From: Erpobdella octoculata
Taxonomy: Eukaryota > Annelida > Clitellata > Hirudinida > Erpobdellidae
NCBI GenBank assembly: GCA_963978895.1
Contig: OZ022239.1
Coordinates: 9,130,804 to 9,194,803, forward strand
Length of the DNA: 64,000 nucleotides
Reading direction: 5' to 3'
Shown here: in pieces, positions 50,413 through 61,530 of the stretch
How the letters are laid out: every line of letters starts with the position of its first letter
Position numbering within the stretch: position 1 is the stretch's first letter
Notes under the pieces: model-generated
Databases searched by the model: none
Seen by the model: the letters and a program-made list of their open reading frames with translations, nothing else
What the model was told of the DNA's origin: nothing
Translations under genes and position numbers: made by a program

Positions 50413-50638
50413 GAATTTAATAATGATGAATTTATATAGCGCCAGATAAGTCAGAGGCGCTTACGAAGGTTCCTTTGGATCGGAAACTTCGAAGAACACG
50501 CTATTTTCATAGACATGAGAAAGCAATGCGAGTGAACTCCTTGCCTAAGGGAGTTACGCTGGTGACGCAGGTGAGGCTTGAACTGCCGACCTAACGATCA
50601 ACAGGCGAGCGCTCTACCGCTCTGCCACCAGCGCCATA
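50413..50638 (-). repeat. tRNA-derived SINE-like element
   Basis: On the minus strand it starts ggcgctggtggcagagcggt (A box: TGGCAGAGCGG), followed by ctcgcctgttgatcg and a B-box-like ggcagttcaagcc. The body ends with gcgctatataaattcatc. Contains a tRNA-like head and is inserted within Helitron-like DNA. Unlikely to be an active tRNA. Confidence 0.65.
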
Positions 50639-50716
50639 TATATATGTATGTGCGTATGTATGTGTGTATGTATGTATGTGTATGTGCATGTATGTGTGTC
50701 TGTGTTTATGTATGTA

Positions 50717-50925
50717 CTAGCGGAGATACCCGGCGTTGCCCGGGTTTTTTAGAGGTTTTTCTAATGTTTGTCTCTTTCTCTCCCGTTTCCTTTCCCACCT
50801 GCTTTCCCACTCCTGTTCGCTTTCCCGTTTTCGGTCGTTTTCCCGCTGCCGGTCGCATTCCCGCTCCCGCTCGCTGTCCGTTCCGGGTCGCTTTCCTGTT
50901 TCTATAATAGACAAACTAACCCACA
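50717..50925 (-). mobile_element. HL1 Helitron-like element, 3' half, minus orientation
   Basis: On the minus strand: a minisatellite of gggaacgg/gaaagcgac units, then agaaaaacctctaaaaaa, the hairpin acccgggcaacgccgggt, tatctccg and CTAG (50717-50720) followed by T. This is the best-preserved HL1 3' terminus in the window. Confidence 0.65.
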
Positions 50926-50929
50926 AACA

Positions 50930-50965
<36 letters not shown>

Positions 50966-51003
50966 TAGCAAATCTATTTTACGTTTTATAGGCTAACAGA
51001 AGT

Positions 51004-51419
51004 TATGAAAGAATGGAAAAGAGAAAATGAGCGTGAACGGGGACGGGAACGGGAGAGCAACCGTGACCGGGAATGGGAGAGCAAGCATGACCGGGAACGG
51101 GAGAGCAAGCGTGAGCGGGAACGGGAAAGCGACCGGGAACGGGAAAGCGACCGGGAACGGGAAAGCGACCGGGAACGCGGAAAGCGACCGGGAACGCGGA
51201 AAGCGACTGGAATCGGGAGAGCAAGCTTGGAAGGAAACGCGAGCAAGAGAGAAAATCGATAACAAAACCTCTGAGCGGGAAAGCGACCGGGAGCTGGAAT
51301 ACGACCGAGAGCGGAAAAGCGACCGGGAACGCGACGAAAACGGGAAAGTGGAGAAGGAAACGGGAGCGAGAGGGACAAACATTAGAAAAACCTCTAAAAA
51401 CCCCGGGCAACCCCGCTAG
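51004..51419 (+). mobile_element. HL1 Helitron-like element, minisatellite and 3' half
   Basis: About 350 bp of a minisatellite with units such as gaccgggaacgggaaagc, then aacctctaaaaaccccgggc and CTAG at 51416-51419 followed by T. The hairpin has lost part of its right arm. The Arg-Glu and Arg-Ser repeat open frames on both strands come from the minisatellite. Confidence 0.6.
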
Positions 51420-51494
51420 TTAAGTATATATACTTAAAATATTACGTAACAAAATCAAATTTTAACGCACTTTTTCAAGGCTTAAAAGCCGCTC

Positions 51495-51785
51495 AGCCAG
51501 GGGTGCAACTAAGGGGGGCAGGGGGAGAAAGCCCTCCCCCAGACCAAATCGGAGGGTCCTGCAATTTTTCTAAATTCATAAACTTATTTTTTTCACAATT
51601 GCTTGAGACTGAGATTGACTATCTTCAGTTTGCAGTCTTTCTTTTCTTTCATTAACAAATTATTAAAGATACCAACAAAAGACTGCAGACTAAAGATAGT
51701 CAAAAAAAATTTTCACCTGCGACAGGCTTTTTTCCTTTTTTCAAACTTGAGCCCCCCCAGCATTTTCTGCTGATTGGGCCCTTGC
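51495..51785. repeat. dispersed element with inverted repeat and G/C-run ends
   Basis: A G-run-rich left part (aaggggggcaggggg) is balanced by gagccccccca on the right. An internal inverted repeat pairs 51617-51640 with 51678-51701 (gactatctt.agt.tgcagtc, about 21 of 24). The family was not recognised. Confidence 0.45.
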
Positions 51786-51985
51786 GCTCAGCCAACAAGT
51801 TGTCCTCTACCCAGCATCACCGCAACTTCTGCTATTTTTATTTAAGTATTATTGGAATAACTGCATTGGACAAAGCAATAAAGTCGCCAATTAACACATT
51901 ATCATTTTCTAACTTTGACCTGTGCTCGACACTACCAAAACATGTTGCCATATTGAAATTAATAGGTTGGCTATGTTGGATAGTC

Positions 51986-51991
51986 TTTATT
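51986..51991 (-). terminator. candidate polyadenylation signal for the CBX gene
   Basis: TTTATT on the plus strand, AATAAA on the minus, about 250 nt beyond the CBX stop codon. Confidence 0.45.
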
Positions 51992-52240
51992 TGAAATGCT
52001 CATTCATCATAGTACACATAATCAAAAAGCCAGGGAAATGAACAGTAAGATTGACAAAGTTATTAATCTTAACTTGATACAGTTCTATGTTTAAGCACTT
52101 ATGCAGGGGTCCAAATTAGGCAAAACATAAAAAAGTACTGTACAGTGACAAAGCTCTACAAAACTAAAAAATGCAAGGCCGTACACAAAACAAAATTTAA
52201 GGCCTCTGGGATCATATAACAGAACAACCATTCTAAAAAG

Positions 52241-55200
52241 TTACAATGTTTTTGTCTCATCTGTAGCTTCAGCTGCAGGACTTAAATTGGTGAAAAATCC
52301 ATCCTTAGATGAACTTTCCCTTATTGTGATAGTGCATGAATTTGCTGTTACATCCGTGATGCTAACTTTGTCGAGAAGACGTCTCGACGTTTCTGGTACG
52401 CGCCATATTGCCTCCGAGACAGAATTTGATTCAAGTGCCTGTTTTTCTTCAACTGAAAGATCTTTTATTCTCCTCGACGTTGCAGATTCAAATGAGCTTT
52501 TCTTTGCATCTTGTTTAGGTTTCGGAAAAGAAGAACTCAGAGTTTTTGTTTTAGAGCCAACAGGGCGTCCTCTTTTTTTTTTGTACATTCCTTCAATCGA
52601 TGAACCTGGAGATGGAATAGATACAGCAGAGGAGCTGAGTAGGGAATAGTTTGAAACAGAGACATGCTTTGGGGGTCTTCCTCGCCCTCTCTTAAACTTT
52701 GGTGGGAACTTAAGTTCATGTAACTTCTGGGCACTATATCTTCCTGGAGAATGAGATGGTGAATTATTTACATGGCTACCGGTTAGTCTGCTTGGCGATG
52801 AAACACTAGAAGTAGAGGGCAAATCAGAAGGGTCGTAATTTGACAACTGCTGCACAGACGACTTCATTTGACCTTTCTCGTGTCTCTTGCTCAGAGTAGC
52901 TTTTGAACTTACATGGCTGTTTGTTCTTGAGCTGCTATCGTCATCGTCATCATCACCCGAGTTACTCATCGGACTGTAATATGTCGACTCATCGTCATCT
53001 TCATCATCCTCATCATCAGCAACTTTATCTCCATCCGCTCCAACCTTTTTTCGAAATGTCAGTTGATAAATTATACAAGAAACAAAACTGAATTCCACCT
53101 AAAAAATATTTAACAAAATACCTTCTTGCTCAAAGTTCCATTTTTCAACCTGCAAGAAACGAGATATAAATGTGACGGTAAAGTCTAATGTATTATCTGA
53201 ATTATTAAATTGCCAGAAATTAAGTAAATACTTTTTCTCAAAAGCCTTGAAAAGTCGTTCATCCAAAATATGTTCTTCTGGTTCCCAGGTGTTGTTTCTA
53301 TTGAGAATTACAAAAATATCTTTGAACCTCGTATCACAAAAATCCAAATATAAGTAATAAAATATAAAGAACCAAATAAATAAATAAATAATTTTAATCC
53401 AGATAACAATACAATAATCATTTGTTGTTATTTATTATTGATAAGAAAAAAACATATGGTGAAAGCCAAAAGCAGAAAATAATTTCATATTCAATAACAG
53501 AACCAAAGTTTATTTTCAAATTCTTTATACAGTATCAACCTGCTATAAGCACTATAACATATAATATAATATAATAGCCCACGTCTTTGCGTGACGATTT
53601 GCTATCTATGGCAAATTAATTTATATATAATATTAATAATAAATAATTATATAAATAAATTTTTTTATATAATTTAAGAGAAGTAAATATTTTTAATTTA
53701 TTTAAATATTAAAGTCAGTCCTATAGATAAAAACAAGTAAAGGAAAAAACGAGCTTTTCAACACAAACTTTTATTTCAAATACACTCGATTTAGAAATAT
53801 GAAAGATGTTCAAATTAACTCTTTTTTTAAATTGAATCATATATTGTCATCCAATATAAAGCTATGCATAAAGTTTCAGCTTCCTAGCTAGTCAAAAAGC
53901 TGGTTAAATTTTACTTGCAAGATTTGCGTACAGAGAAAGCCACACACACACACAAACAGAGATTGCAACCTAAATAAAAGTTTGTAAAAAGATGGAGTTG
54001 CAATCGAAAAATAATAAAATCCGTCAATTTTTGACGGGCTATCTCTAGTTTGGATATAACATACATTTGGTTATAACGTCTAAATTAAAATATTTTCTAT
54101 GTATATAACAGACTATTCAATCTATTTACAAAGCATGCCCAGCATAATAAATGCTTATTGCAACCCTGGGAAAAAAGTTATCGATCATCTGGTGTCGGAA
54201 TTATGAGACTCAGTTATCGATGATTTTTCTCATCTGTTAGCCAGCATAGCATTGTCAACTGTCAGCACATGTTTCAAAACAGAGCAAAAAGCAGACTCAT
54301 ATTTTATTTGAAACATGTCTCAGAAATGTAAGGCAATCATGATGGAAACAAAAACGAAGATAAGTAACTAGTTTGAAAACATTTTGTTTATCTTATAACA
54401 TGACCTGTTAATAAGAACCACCTAATAAAAAAAAAACAGCTGAACCCACTTGCTACTCCAGCCCTTCCATTTCACAAGATATTCTACCTTGCCCTGTTCA
54501 AATAAAGTAAATTAAACTTAATGAAATAAAATTCATTTCCATTAATTTTAATCAGCTATAACAATATGGTCGATATTACTACTTCAAAGTAACCAATCAC
54601 ATCAGTGGCAGTGCTATTTTTTAGATTAAAACACAAGAAAGTAACATCTTGGCAGAGTAATAAAACCTCAGTTATAAAAACGATGAAGTGACAAAGAATC
54701 ACAATGAAATTTAAAAACTTTCAAATAAATAATGAAGTTAAATAAATATTTCAATGTAATGAAATTTGTAAAACAAATTGCTAAGTTGATGACTTCATGT
54801 TAAGGGCTCTAGATCGAGCGATGAGTGGAAAATTGCAGCTGTGCTGAACATTGAAAGCTATTATTTTTGAAATTAATAAGTTTTCATTAAATCAAGCTTT
54901 TAATGAAAATATTTTCTATTTCTTTATTTGTATCCTCAGTGCAATTTGCTACTCACAACTGCAATGTAAATAGTTCTTCAAAGGGTACAACTTATCGTTC
55001 TAAAAGCTTTAAAATATATTATAAATGTTGTTTTATTTGGTTAATTCCAGTAAAACTTTTGTTTTCCAATGCTGCCATTTTTCTGCTTTTTAGCCTCTAT
55101 AATACATTGTGAAGGGCTTTTTCAGCCTTCTTTTTATGATGTTAATATCTATATTTACAATAAGAAAAATTTTTTTTTCAAAATAAAAACTACAAAATTT

Positions 55201-55647
55201 GCATTCTGAAAAGTAAAATCTTTTCAAATTTATTTCAACCATTGCTATAAATCATCAGCCTAGCAACTCTAACAAAAAACAAATTGCTATATATACAAAC
55301 TTAACTAAATGAACCTCACTGTTAATAAATAGCAAAAAATGGATATTGACAGTTCGACAGATTTACCACATAACTCACATATTATAAGACTATAAGACAT
55401 AAGCAAAGGCATGGCATAGGGGCGTAGGTTAATTAACAATTAACATAACAATAAGAACAATATAATAACTAATATAGTAGTTTCTGAAGCATTAATAATT
55501 AATAATAATAATAGAATAGTCAGATTGAAATCAGTAGCTAATACTACAATTACAATTAAAACTAGCTAGTCGTGCAACCTTTCTTATTCTTCTTTCTACA
55601 AGCCGCTGAGCAGCGAAAACGCGATCTCCGACCTCAGAAAGCTCCAT
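52241..55647 (-). CDS. CBX: Polycomb chromobox protein (CBX2/4/8 type), 336 aa, five exons
   Basis: Minus-strand exons: 55647-55579, 54493-54450 (44 nt), 53297-53232 (66 nt), 53149-53122 (28 nt) and 53044-52241. They join in frame to 1011 nt. The chromodomain (about residues 9-62) reads VFAAQRLVERRIRK, GKVEYLVKWKGWSSK and NNTWEPEEHILDERLFKAF, with the aromatic cage residues (F11, W32, W35) that bind trimethyl-lysine. After an acidic Asp/Glu run and a Ser-rich linker come AT-hooks GRGRPPK (189-195) and KKRGRP (225-230). The C-terminal Pc box (about 285-320: LLDKVSITDVTAN, then TITIRESSSKDGFF) is the RING1-binding repressor motif. In the family it reads H3K27me3 for canonical PRC1 in the nucleus. 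The 23-codon first exon and 44-nt second exon match the vertebrate CBX pattern as I recall it. Assignment to a single vertebrate paralogue is not possible. Confidence 0.92.
53571..54048 (+). mobile_element. Helitron-like element HL2, copy 2, with internal R1 segment
   Basis: Starts like copy 1 (ataatagcccacgtct, gtgacgatttgctatctatg), contains the R1 segment (53736-53940) and a CA run, and ends with hairpin ccgtcaatttttgacggg, ctatct and CTAG (54045-54048) followed by T. The hairpin just before CTAG|T supports a Helitron end. It lies in intron 2 of the CBX gene. Confidence 0.6.
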
Positions 55648-57279
55648 TTGGAACAAAGATGTAGTAGATGCTTTATTAAAGAAAACAGACGAGAGCGCTA
55701 ATCATCTCGTCTCAGACTTTCCCAGACGTTCCACAGCTAAACAGTTAAGTTAATAGTTAATACTAGTTAGTTTTAGTTGTTGAAGTTAAAGCCAGGCCAA
55801 TACAAAGCGAGCGCGAACAGGCTGTAGCCGTAGCCCTTTGTCCTTTACTGTACCTCAAACAAAATTAATTAATCTAAACTTTGGTTAAAATGATTAATTT
55901 AGATTAACATTGAAAGTTTTTAAAAGCTGCAGCAGAGTTAATTTCTTCTATTTTAAAATATTTTACAAACAACTTCAGTAAACACAGTAAACATCTAACT
56001 CCATAGACACTTAAATGGCATAATTTTTTTTATTAATAATACAATAAAAAATGTAATTTTGAGACGTAAATAATTACTCTTATTTCATTATTCAACACTG
56101 GATTATAGACCTTATTCTTCCGTCGCGTTTGCTTAGGATAAAAGTTCTAAAGAAAAATTGCTATTTGACACGGACCATAAAATTATGTTGATGCTAGGTA
56201 GAGCGTCCACGCCAGATCTCTTCGGGACCAGAGTTTTTTTTCAAACAATGTGGTTTGGGGGACATTTCAGGAGTTCGGGAAGGGAATGAGTTTAACATCT
56301 ACATACCGATCCTGGTGGAGGGTGTAATTATCACATTTTATCGACAAAGTTTTTATTAATTTTTTAAAATACACTATTGGTTTTATATATTGTCTTTAGA
56401 AAAAACGTACTAATTGAAAAAGAAACAATATTAAAATTATAACGAAACTGCTTATTATTTCATAACAAGACTGCAGTTTGCAAAAAAGTTATAACAAAAT
56501 TAATAATATTACCAGAAAAGCAGACTTGTAGACATCAGTGCTTAATTAAGTTAAGGATGGAAAGCGTTTGAGACAACTTGAGTTTTTATTAGAACCATAT
56601 TTATGAAAATAAATTTAGGAGCCACCTTACTTGTATATAAAATGGAATTGACAGAAAATATATAAAATATGCAAAATAAGATAAAAATTTTAAATAAAAT
56701 AAATATATGTGCGTGTATTCCATAGGAATAGTAATGGGATATTAATTGCACGTTACTGGTGTTGATAAGCAATCTTGTGGAGCGACGAAGCTGGGGCGCT
56801 TTTTAAAAAAATCTTTTTATTGCTAATAAAAACATTTTTTGGTTATCTGGTGGGGGGATGCATACCCCCATTCTCCCTAGATCATTTTGTCTGCTCCGTA
56901 AGTTTATCATTTAACGATTTAACCACAGACTTGATAAAAAAATGTATGATTTCAAATCTGCAAGTACCTACAGCTTTTGCATTGTGAATGAAAAAGTTGT
57001 TACAAAAATGTATTACTTCCTGGCTTTATTGCAGAGGCTTCTATCCTTCCAGGCAGCCGGCTCAATTCATCCCTAAAAAGCCGACCTTTTTCTCTTCCGA
57101 AAAACCCCAAACTAGGGGACCTTAATTTTTTTAGTATTTCATTTAACGTGTAGTCTACAGATAGGTTGATCTTCTATATAATTGATTTTATTTTACATTT
57201 TGATAATTTTGCTGTAGAACGTATAGCGTACCTATAACGTTAATATTTAATCCACCTTTAGTATAAAAATTAAACAAAA

Positions 57280-57545
57280 CAAGTAAAGAAAAAAACGAGT
57301 TTTTTTAACACAAACTTTAATTTCAAATACACTCTATTTAGAAATACTAAAGATGTTCAAAATAATTTTTTTTTAATTTTTTTAATTAAAGATGTATTGT
57401 CATCCAATATAAAGCTATGCTGAAAGTTTCAGCTTCCTAGCTAGTCAAAAAGCTGGTTAAATTGTAGTTGCAAGATTTGCGTACAGAGAAATCCACACAC
57501 ACACACACACACAACCAGAGATTGTAACCTAAATAAAAGTTTGTA
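57280..57545 (+). repeat. dispersed repeat R1, copy 3
   Basis: Same segment order as 3296-3500 and 53736-53960: caagtaaag..aaaacgag, catccaatataaagctatgc, ttgcaagatttgcgtacaga, a CA run and cctaaataaaagtttgtaaa. Confidence 0.8.
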
Positions 57546-58374
57546 AAAATATAAAAAAACATTAATAAATCATTCTGAACAATAGGGTTAATAACACGCA
57601 GGTTTGTTGAAATTTAGATAGTAGTTATGTTCAGTTATGTTACACTACTTGCAGGCATGTTAATTAAGGGCATAGGGAGGCCATTTCCGCTATGATTTTG
57701 AAATGGGCCTCTGCTCACTTAGAAATGAAGCCCTCTGATTTGGAAGTGGGTTCCGTTTGATTATAACTTTAGGACGTCATTTTTGATAAAAAAAAATGGG
57801 TGGAGCTATAAAACAAACGGACCAGCTGCCAATTTTACAACGCTGGGAGCTTAGTTTACAGATAAGACTAGTGCAGGTCCGCAGGTGTTGAACATGTTAC
57901 TGATGTTACTTTGAAGTTTGAACTACACCAATGAAACTTTTTCTCGGACATTGCTGAAAAAAATGTCACATAGAACTATTCTAGCTTTCTTATTGTGCAC
58001 AAACATTTAAAACACATTCAAACAAGATTTATAAGAAAGCTGTTAATGTCATTTAAACACAGATTGGTTAGTTTGAAAAATAGCTTCTTTAAACGAAAAC
58101 AAAATATTTGCAAGCCAAGACAGTTTCCTTTCTCAAAGTTGTTTTTGAAGGGCGTCCGTGAAGAACATTCCAAGGCGTCTACCAGTCTGTTTCCATTCAT
58201 ATACCTACTTGGAAAATTATTTACATTGAAATATTTGATCGTCTCGCTTTACAAATATGTCAATATTTTAAGAAAGTTTAAATTAATAAAAAAATAAAAA
58301 TATTTTCCTTCTGAGTTTGCAGTTTAACAAAAATTCTCGACCAACACAACATCAATAATACGGCCACCACTCTT

Positions 58375-58416
58375 ATGTGCGGGTATGTTTATAGCAGTCT
58401 CCCTTTAACGAGGTAA
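58375..58416 (+). promoter_or_regulatory. candidate upstream open reading frames before CaMKII
   Basis: Two short frames precede the CaMKII ATG: 58375-58416 (13 codons plus stop, ending one base before the main ATG) and 58385-58408 (7 codons plus stop). If both are in the mRNA leader they could lower translation of the kinase. The transcription start is unknown. Confidence 0.35.
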
Positions 58417-58417
58417 A

Positions 58418-61272
58418 ATGGCTAACAACACCCAGTCTACTACCGCTAAGATAACGGATTTATATGAGTTAAAAGAAGAACTAGGAAAGTTAGTGAACTT
58501 TTTATGATTGACAATACCATTACTTATTGATTTTGCAGTTTATCTTTTCTTCTCTGCGCACGTTGATTTTTTGTATGTTTAAGGAAAATTAGGGCCTAAT
58601 TTTTTTTAGACGGAGACGCAATGAGTTCATTTTTTTACTGAAGAAAACATTAAGCAGAAATATTTAATCGGTTTTGTACACTGAAAATGCTAGATATATT
58701 TTATTATAGAAGTAAGTGAATATGAATAAATGTCTGTGAGAATCAGTTTTTGTTGCAGATGAGGCAGCTGAGTTATTAAATTATTAAATGATTTATATTT
58801 TATAATTGTTCATTGCAATTGTAAACGTGGTGTGCTTCTGCTGAGACAGCTGGGTTATTAATGAAACTAAAACTAAATTGGTCTGATATTCATCAAATGA
58901 TTTTTGTCTTATAATTGTTTATTGCCATTTTCAGTACTTTCTTTAATGCTACCTTATTTGTTTAATTTTGTTTTGATTATGATTATTTGCATAAAAAATT
59001 ATTAACATTAAAATATTAATTAATATAAGAGCCAAGAACATTTTTGAACAATTAGAAATGCTTATGTACAGCATATACATTATGGACATTATGTAACATA
59101 TACAATATACTTGGTAACATAAAATTGCTATTTTCTTGAATGCTTTGTAAATTGCATTTTCCATTATTCTTATAAATGTATTATGTCTACAATAGTCTCT
59201 ACATGATATGAATAACTTGAAGAAATTACCTGCAAATACATTTGTACTGAATTTTATTTTGTTCTCATTTGCTGTTTTGTATCAATCATTTGAAGATTTT
59301 AACACATGGCTAAGGTTGCTTTTGCAACACCCGGTTATAAAGAAAAAGGATTTAAATTAAAAGCACTTGATCCTTTTTTAAAATTTTCTCGATATGTTTT
59401 GCGTTAAGACATGATACTGTTAACATAACTCGGATAGAATGTTATGCAAGTCATTGCATGATGAATTCATGACATGTTAATACTAAATATCTGCATAAAT
59501 TTGTGATTTTTTAAAACAAATATTCCATAATAGTGTTTAGAGATGTGATATTCAGACAAACTTTACTTTAGGCCAGAAATTGTCACTTGATGTTTGTTTC
59601 AGCAAGAGTCAGAGAATGTAATAGTATTGACTCCTTCCTAAGAATATTTATTGTACATGAAATTTTTTACTTCAATATTCAAGATCAAATAAAGTTAAAA
59701 GCCATTTTGGTTTTTTTATACAATAGTTTTGTTTTATATTCTGCATAAGCTGTAAATTTTGCATTTACAAATATATATATATATATATATATATATTTCA
59801 TTTTTGCTATTTCAATTTTTTTTGCAGAGGTGCTTTTTCTATTGTGAGAAGATGTGTTCAAAAACAGACCGGGTATGAATTTGCTGCCAAGATTATTAAC
59901 ACGAAGAAGCTCTCTGCTAGAGGTACTAATTCCAGTTGTCATCATTTTTCTGTAGGGAAGGAGGGGAATCAATTTTTCTGTGCTGGCATGGATTTTGTGT
60001 GTCTTAATTGTTAAGTGGTTATGGAACAAAATTATTTGTGTTTATATTAGCTTGGAAAGGTTACAAGGGTTTTATTACTAATTTTTTTGGCACCAACCCA
60101 TTTTGTAAGCTTGAATGTCAAGGTTTTTTTAGCTCTCTCACATTCATTCAGTATTTTACTCTTTTAAGATCAGGGGGTTTAAATTACTTAACCAATATCA
60201 GATAGAGTGTAGCGATTGATTCAAAACCATTTGGTCTTGGAGAGAAAAATCACACCAAGGTGGAGTTTAATGAACACAGTTCCTATGAGAGATCTGTAAA
60301 AACTCTGTAAAAGTGTCCTGTAAATGTTTACTTTGATTGATTGATATCCATATCAGATATTGTTTTTATGAATAATCCATGTGGATTGTGTATATTGTGT
60401 AAGTTTATTAATAAGCCATCTTGACCTCTTGACAATAAGATAACTTAAGATATCTTAGTCATCTATTGTTGAGTTGAGCAATATAATAAGAGACCTGAGG
60501 ATATATTTGTTATTTACTCAATAGTACTTCAATGGCCTAGACTCAAGAATTGGCACAATATCAATGCTGATTCAGAGTTCAATAATTTTTACTTTCATAC
60601 ATGGTTTTCTTTCTTTTAGAAGCTCCCTCTCTCTGACTCTAACTCTTGTAATATGTATTTCATTAAAACTTTCTCTCCCTCTCTTTCTCTCCCCATGGAT
60701 TAACTTTCATTTTCAAAAAGTGGCTTGTTAGGTTTGTTGCAATTTTTTATTTCAATTACTTGTCTGACACTGGGATTTTTTACTGCTTTTTGGAGTTATA
60801 GTATACTCATCTCTGTCACTCACCAACTAATTGGAGTTTTGATATTCTTTGCTGATTCTGAAGAGTTCTCTACCCATTTTGTTTCTGGCTTTATTCAAGA
60901 AAAGTAATCTTTCATTTTGTACTCTATTTCAAAAGTAATATTTCTCCTGCTATGCAGTGTACTTAATAGTTGTACACAAATTGTTCACCTGGCTCATCAG
61001 ATTGTTGGCTGTTCATGTTTTAAGTTTTGAATAAAAGTAAAGGAGTTGTATTTATACATATCAATCATGTTTGTCATAGTAAGTCATTGAATTGCTGGCG
61101 TTGAGTAATAACATTACAACAGTGTAACAATCACATTGCAGATTGTTTTAATATGACATCCTCCATTATTTAATCTGTAATAATTTTTTTTATTTCATAA
61201 TTTCATTTTCAGATCACCAAAAACTTGAAAGAGAGGCAAGGATATGCAGACTTTTAAAACATCCTAATATAG
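58418..61272 (+). CDS. CAMK2: calcium/calmodulin-dependent protein kinase II, first three coding exons (partial, runs off window)
   Basis: Exons are 58418-58488 (71 nt), 59828-59922 (95 nt) and 61213-61272 (60 nt), joining to 75 codons plus one base with GT-AG introns. The product starts [20 protein letters not shown] and continues with the glycine loop LGKGAFSIV (22-30), the ATP-binding Lys45 in [10 protein letters not shown], the helix-C Glu63 in EREARICRL and ends KHPNI. These match the N-lobe of CaMKII almost residue for residue. The 95- and 60-nt exon sizes agree with vertebrate CAMK2 genes as I recall them. The catalytic loop, autoinhibitory segment with its regulatory Thr, and hub domain lie to the right of the window; I did not find the next exon in 61273-64000. 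The start context (aaaATGG) is favourable. Role: calcium-activated Ser/Thr kinase forming multi-subunit holoenzymes. Confidence 0.95.
59771..59797. repeat. (AT)n microsatellite
   Basis: Short TA run in the polypyrimidine-rich part of CaMKII intron 1, about 30 bases before the exon 2 acceptor. Confidence 0.85.
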
Positions 61273-61345
61273 GTTGGTAATCGTATGCTAGATGCTGTTT
61301 TTTAGCATGTTCTTATTTTGAAATGTTTATTTCATCTTAAATTTG

Positions 61346-61530
61346 CCGGGACTTGTGGTATAGGGGTGAGGCAATCGCCTATAGACTTGAAGATCGGCAA
61401 TTCCATTTCCACCAGCATCACCTAAAAAACAGTTGACTCTGGTTGAAAATGATGGGCTCACAAGTAATAGAAAAGGGCTGTTTGAGGAGAAATAAAGATA
61501 AAAAATAGGATGAATAAATAAAAATATACA
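61346..61530 (+). repeat. tRNA-derived SINE-like element
   Basis: Head gggacttgtggtataggggt (A-box-like TGGTATAGGGG), then cggcaattccatttccacc (degenerate B box), a body with gatgggctcacaagtaatag and an A-rich end (gaataaataaaaata). Confidence 0.5.

Larger units (their letters stand above)
55648..58417. promoter_or_regulatory. divergent intergenic region between CBX and CaMKII
   Basis: About 2.8 kb separate the CBX start codon (minus) from the CaMKII start codon (plus), so both promoters must lie here or begin with further upstream noncoding exons. No TATA box or CpG-rich core is obvious. The region contains the ggggggatgcataccccc motif near 56847 and an R1 repeat copy. Confidence 0.4.

Noticed and set aside
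50413..50638. Functional tRNA gene
   Set aside because: A- and B-box-like motifs are present, but a matching acceptor stem and discriminator were not found and the body continues as a SINE.
50986..51419. Arg-Ser and Arg-Glu repeat open frames of up to 135 codons, resembling splicing-factor RS domains
   Set aside because: They come from the Helitron-like minisatellite and are open in several frames on both strands at once.
57995..58297. 100-codon basic open frame upstream of CaMKII
   Set aside because: Lys/Phe/Leu-rich product typical of AT-rich DNA; no domain or conserved motif.
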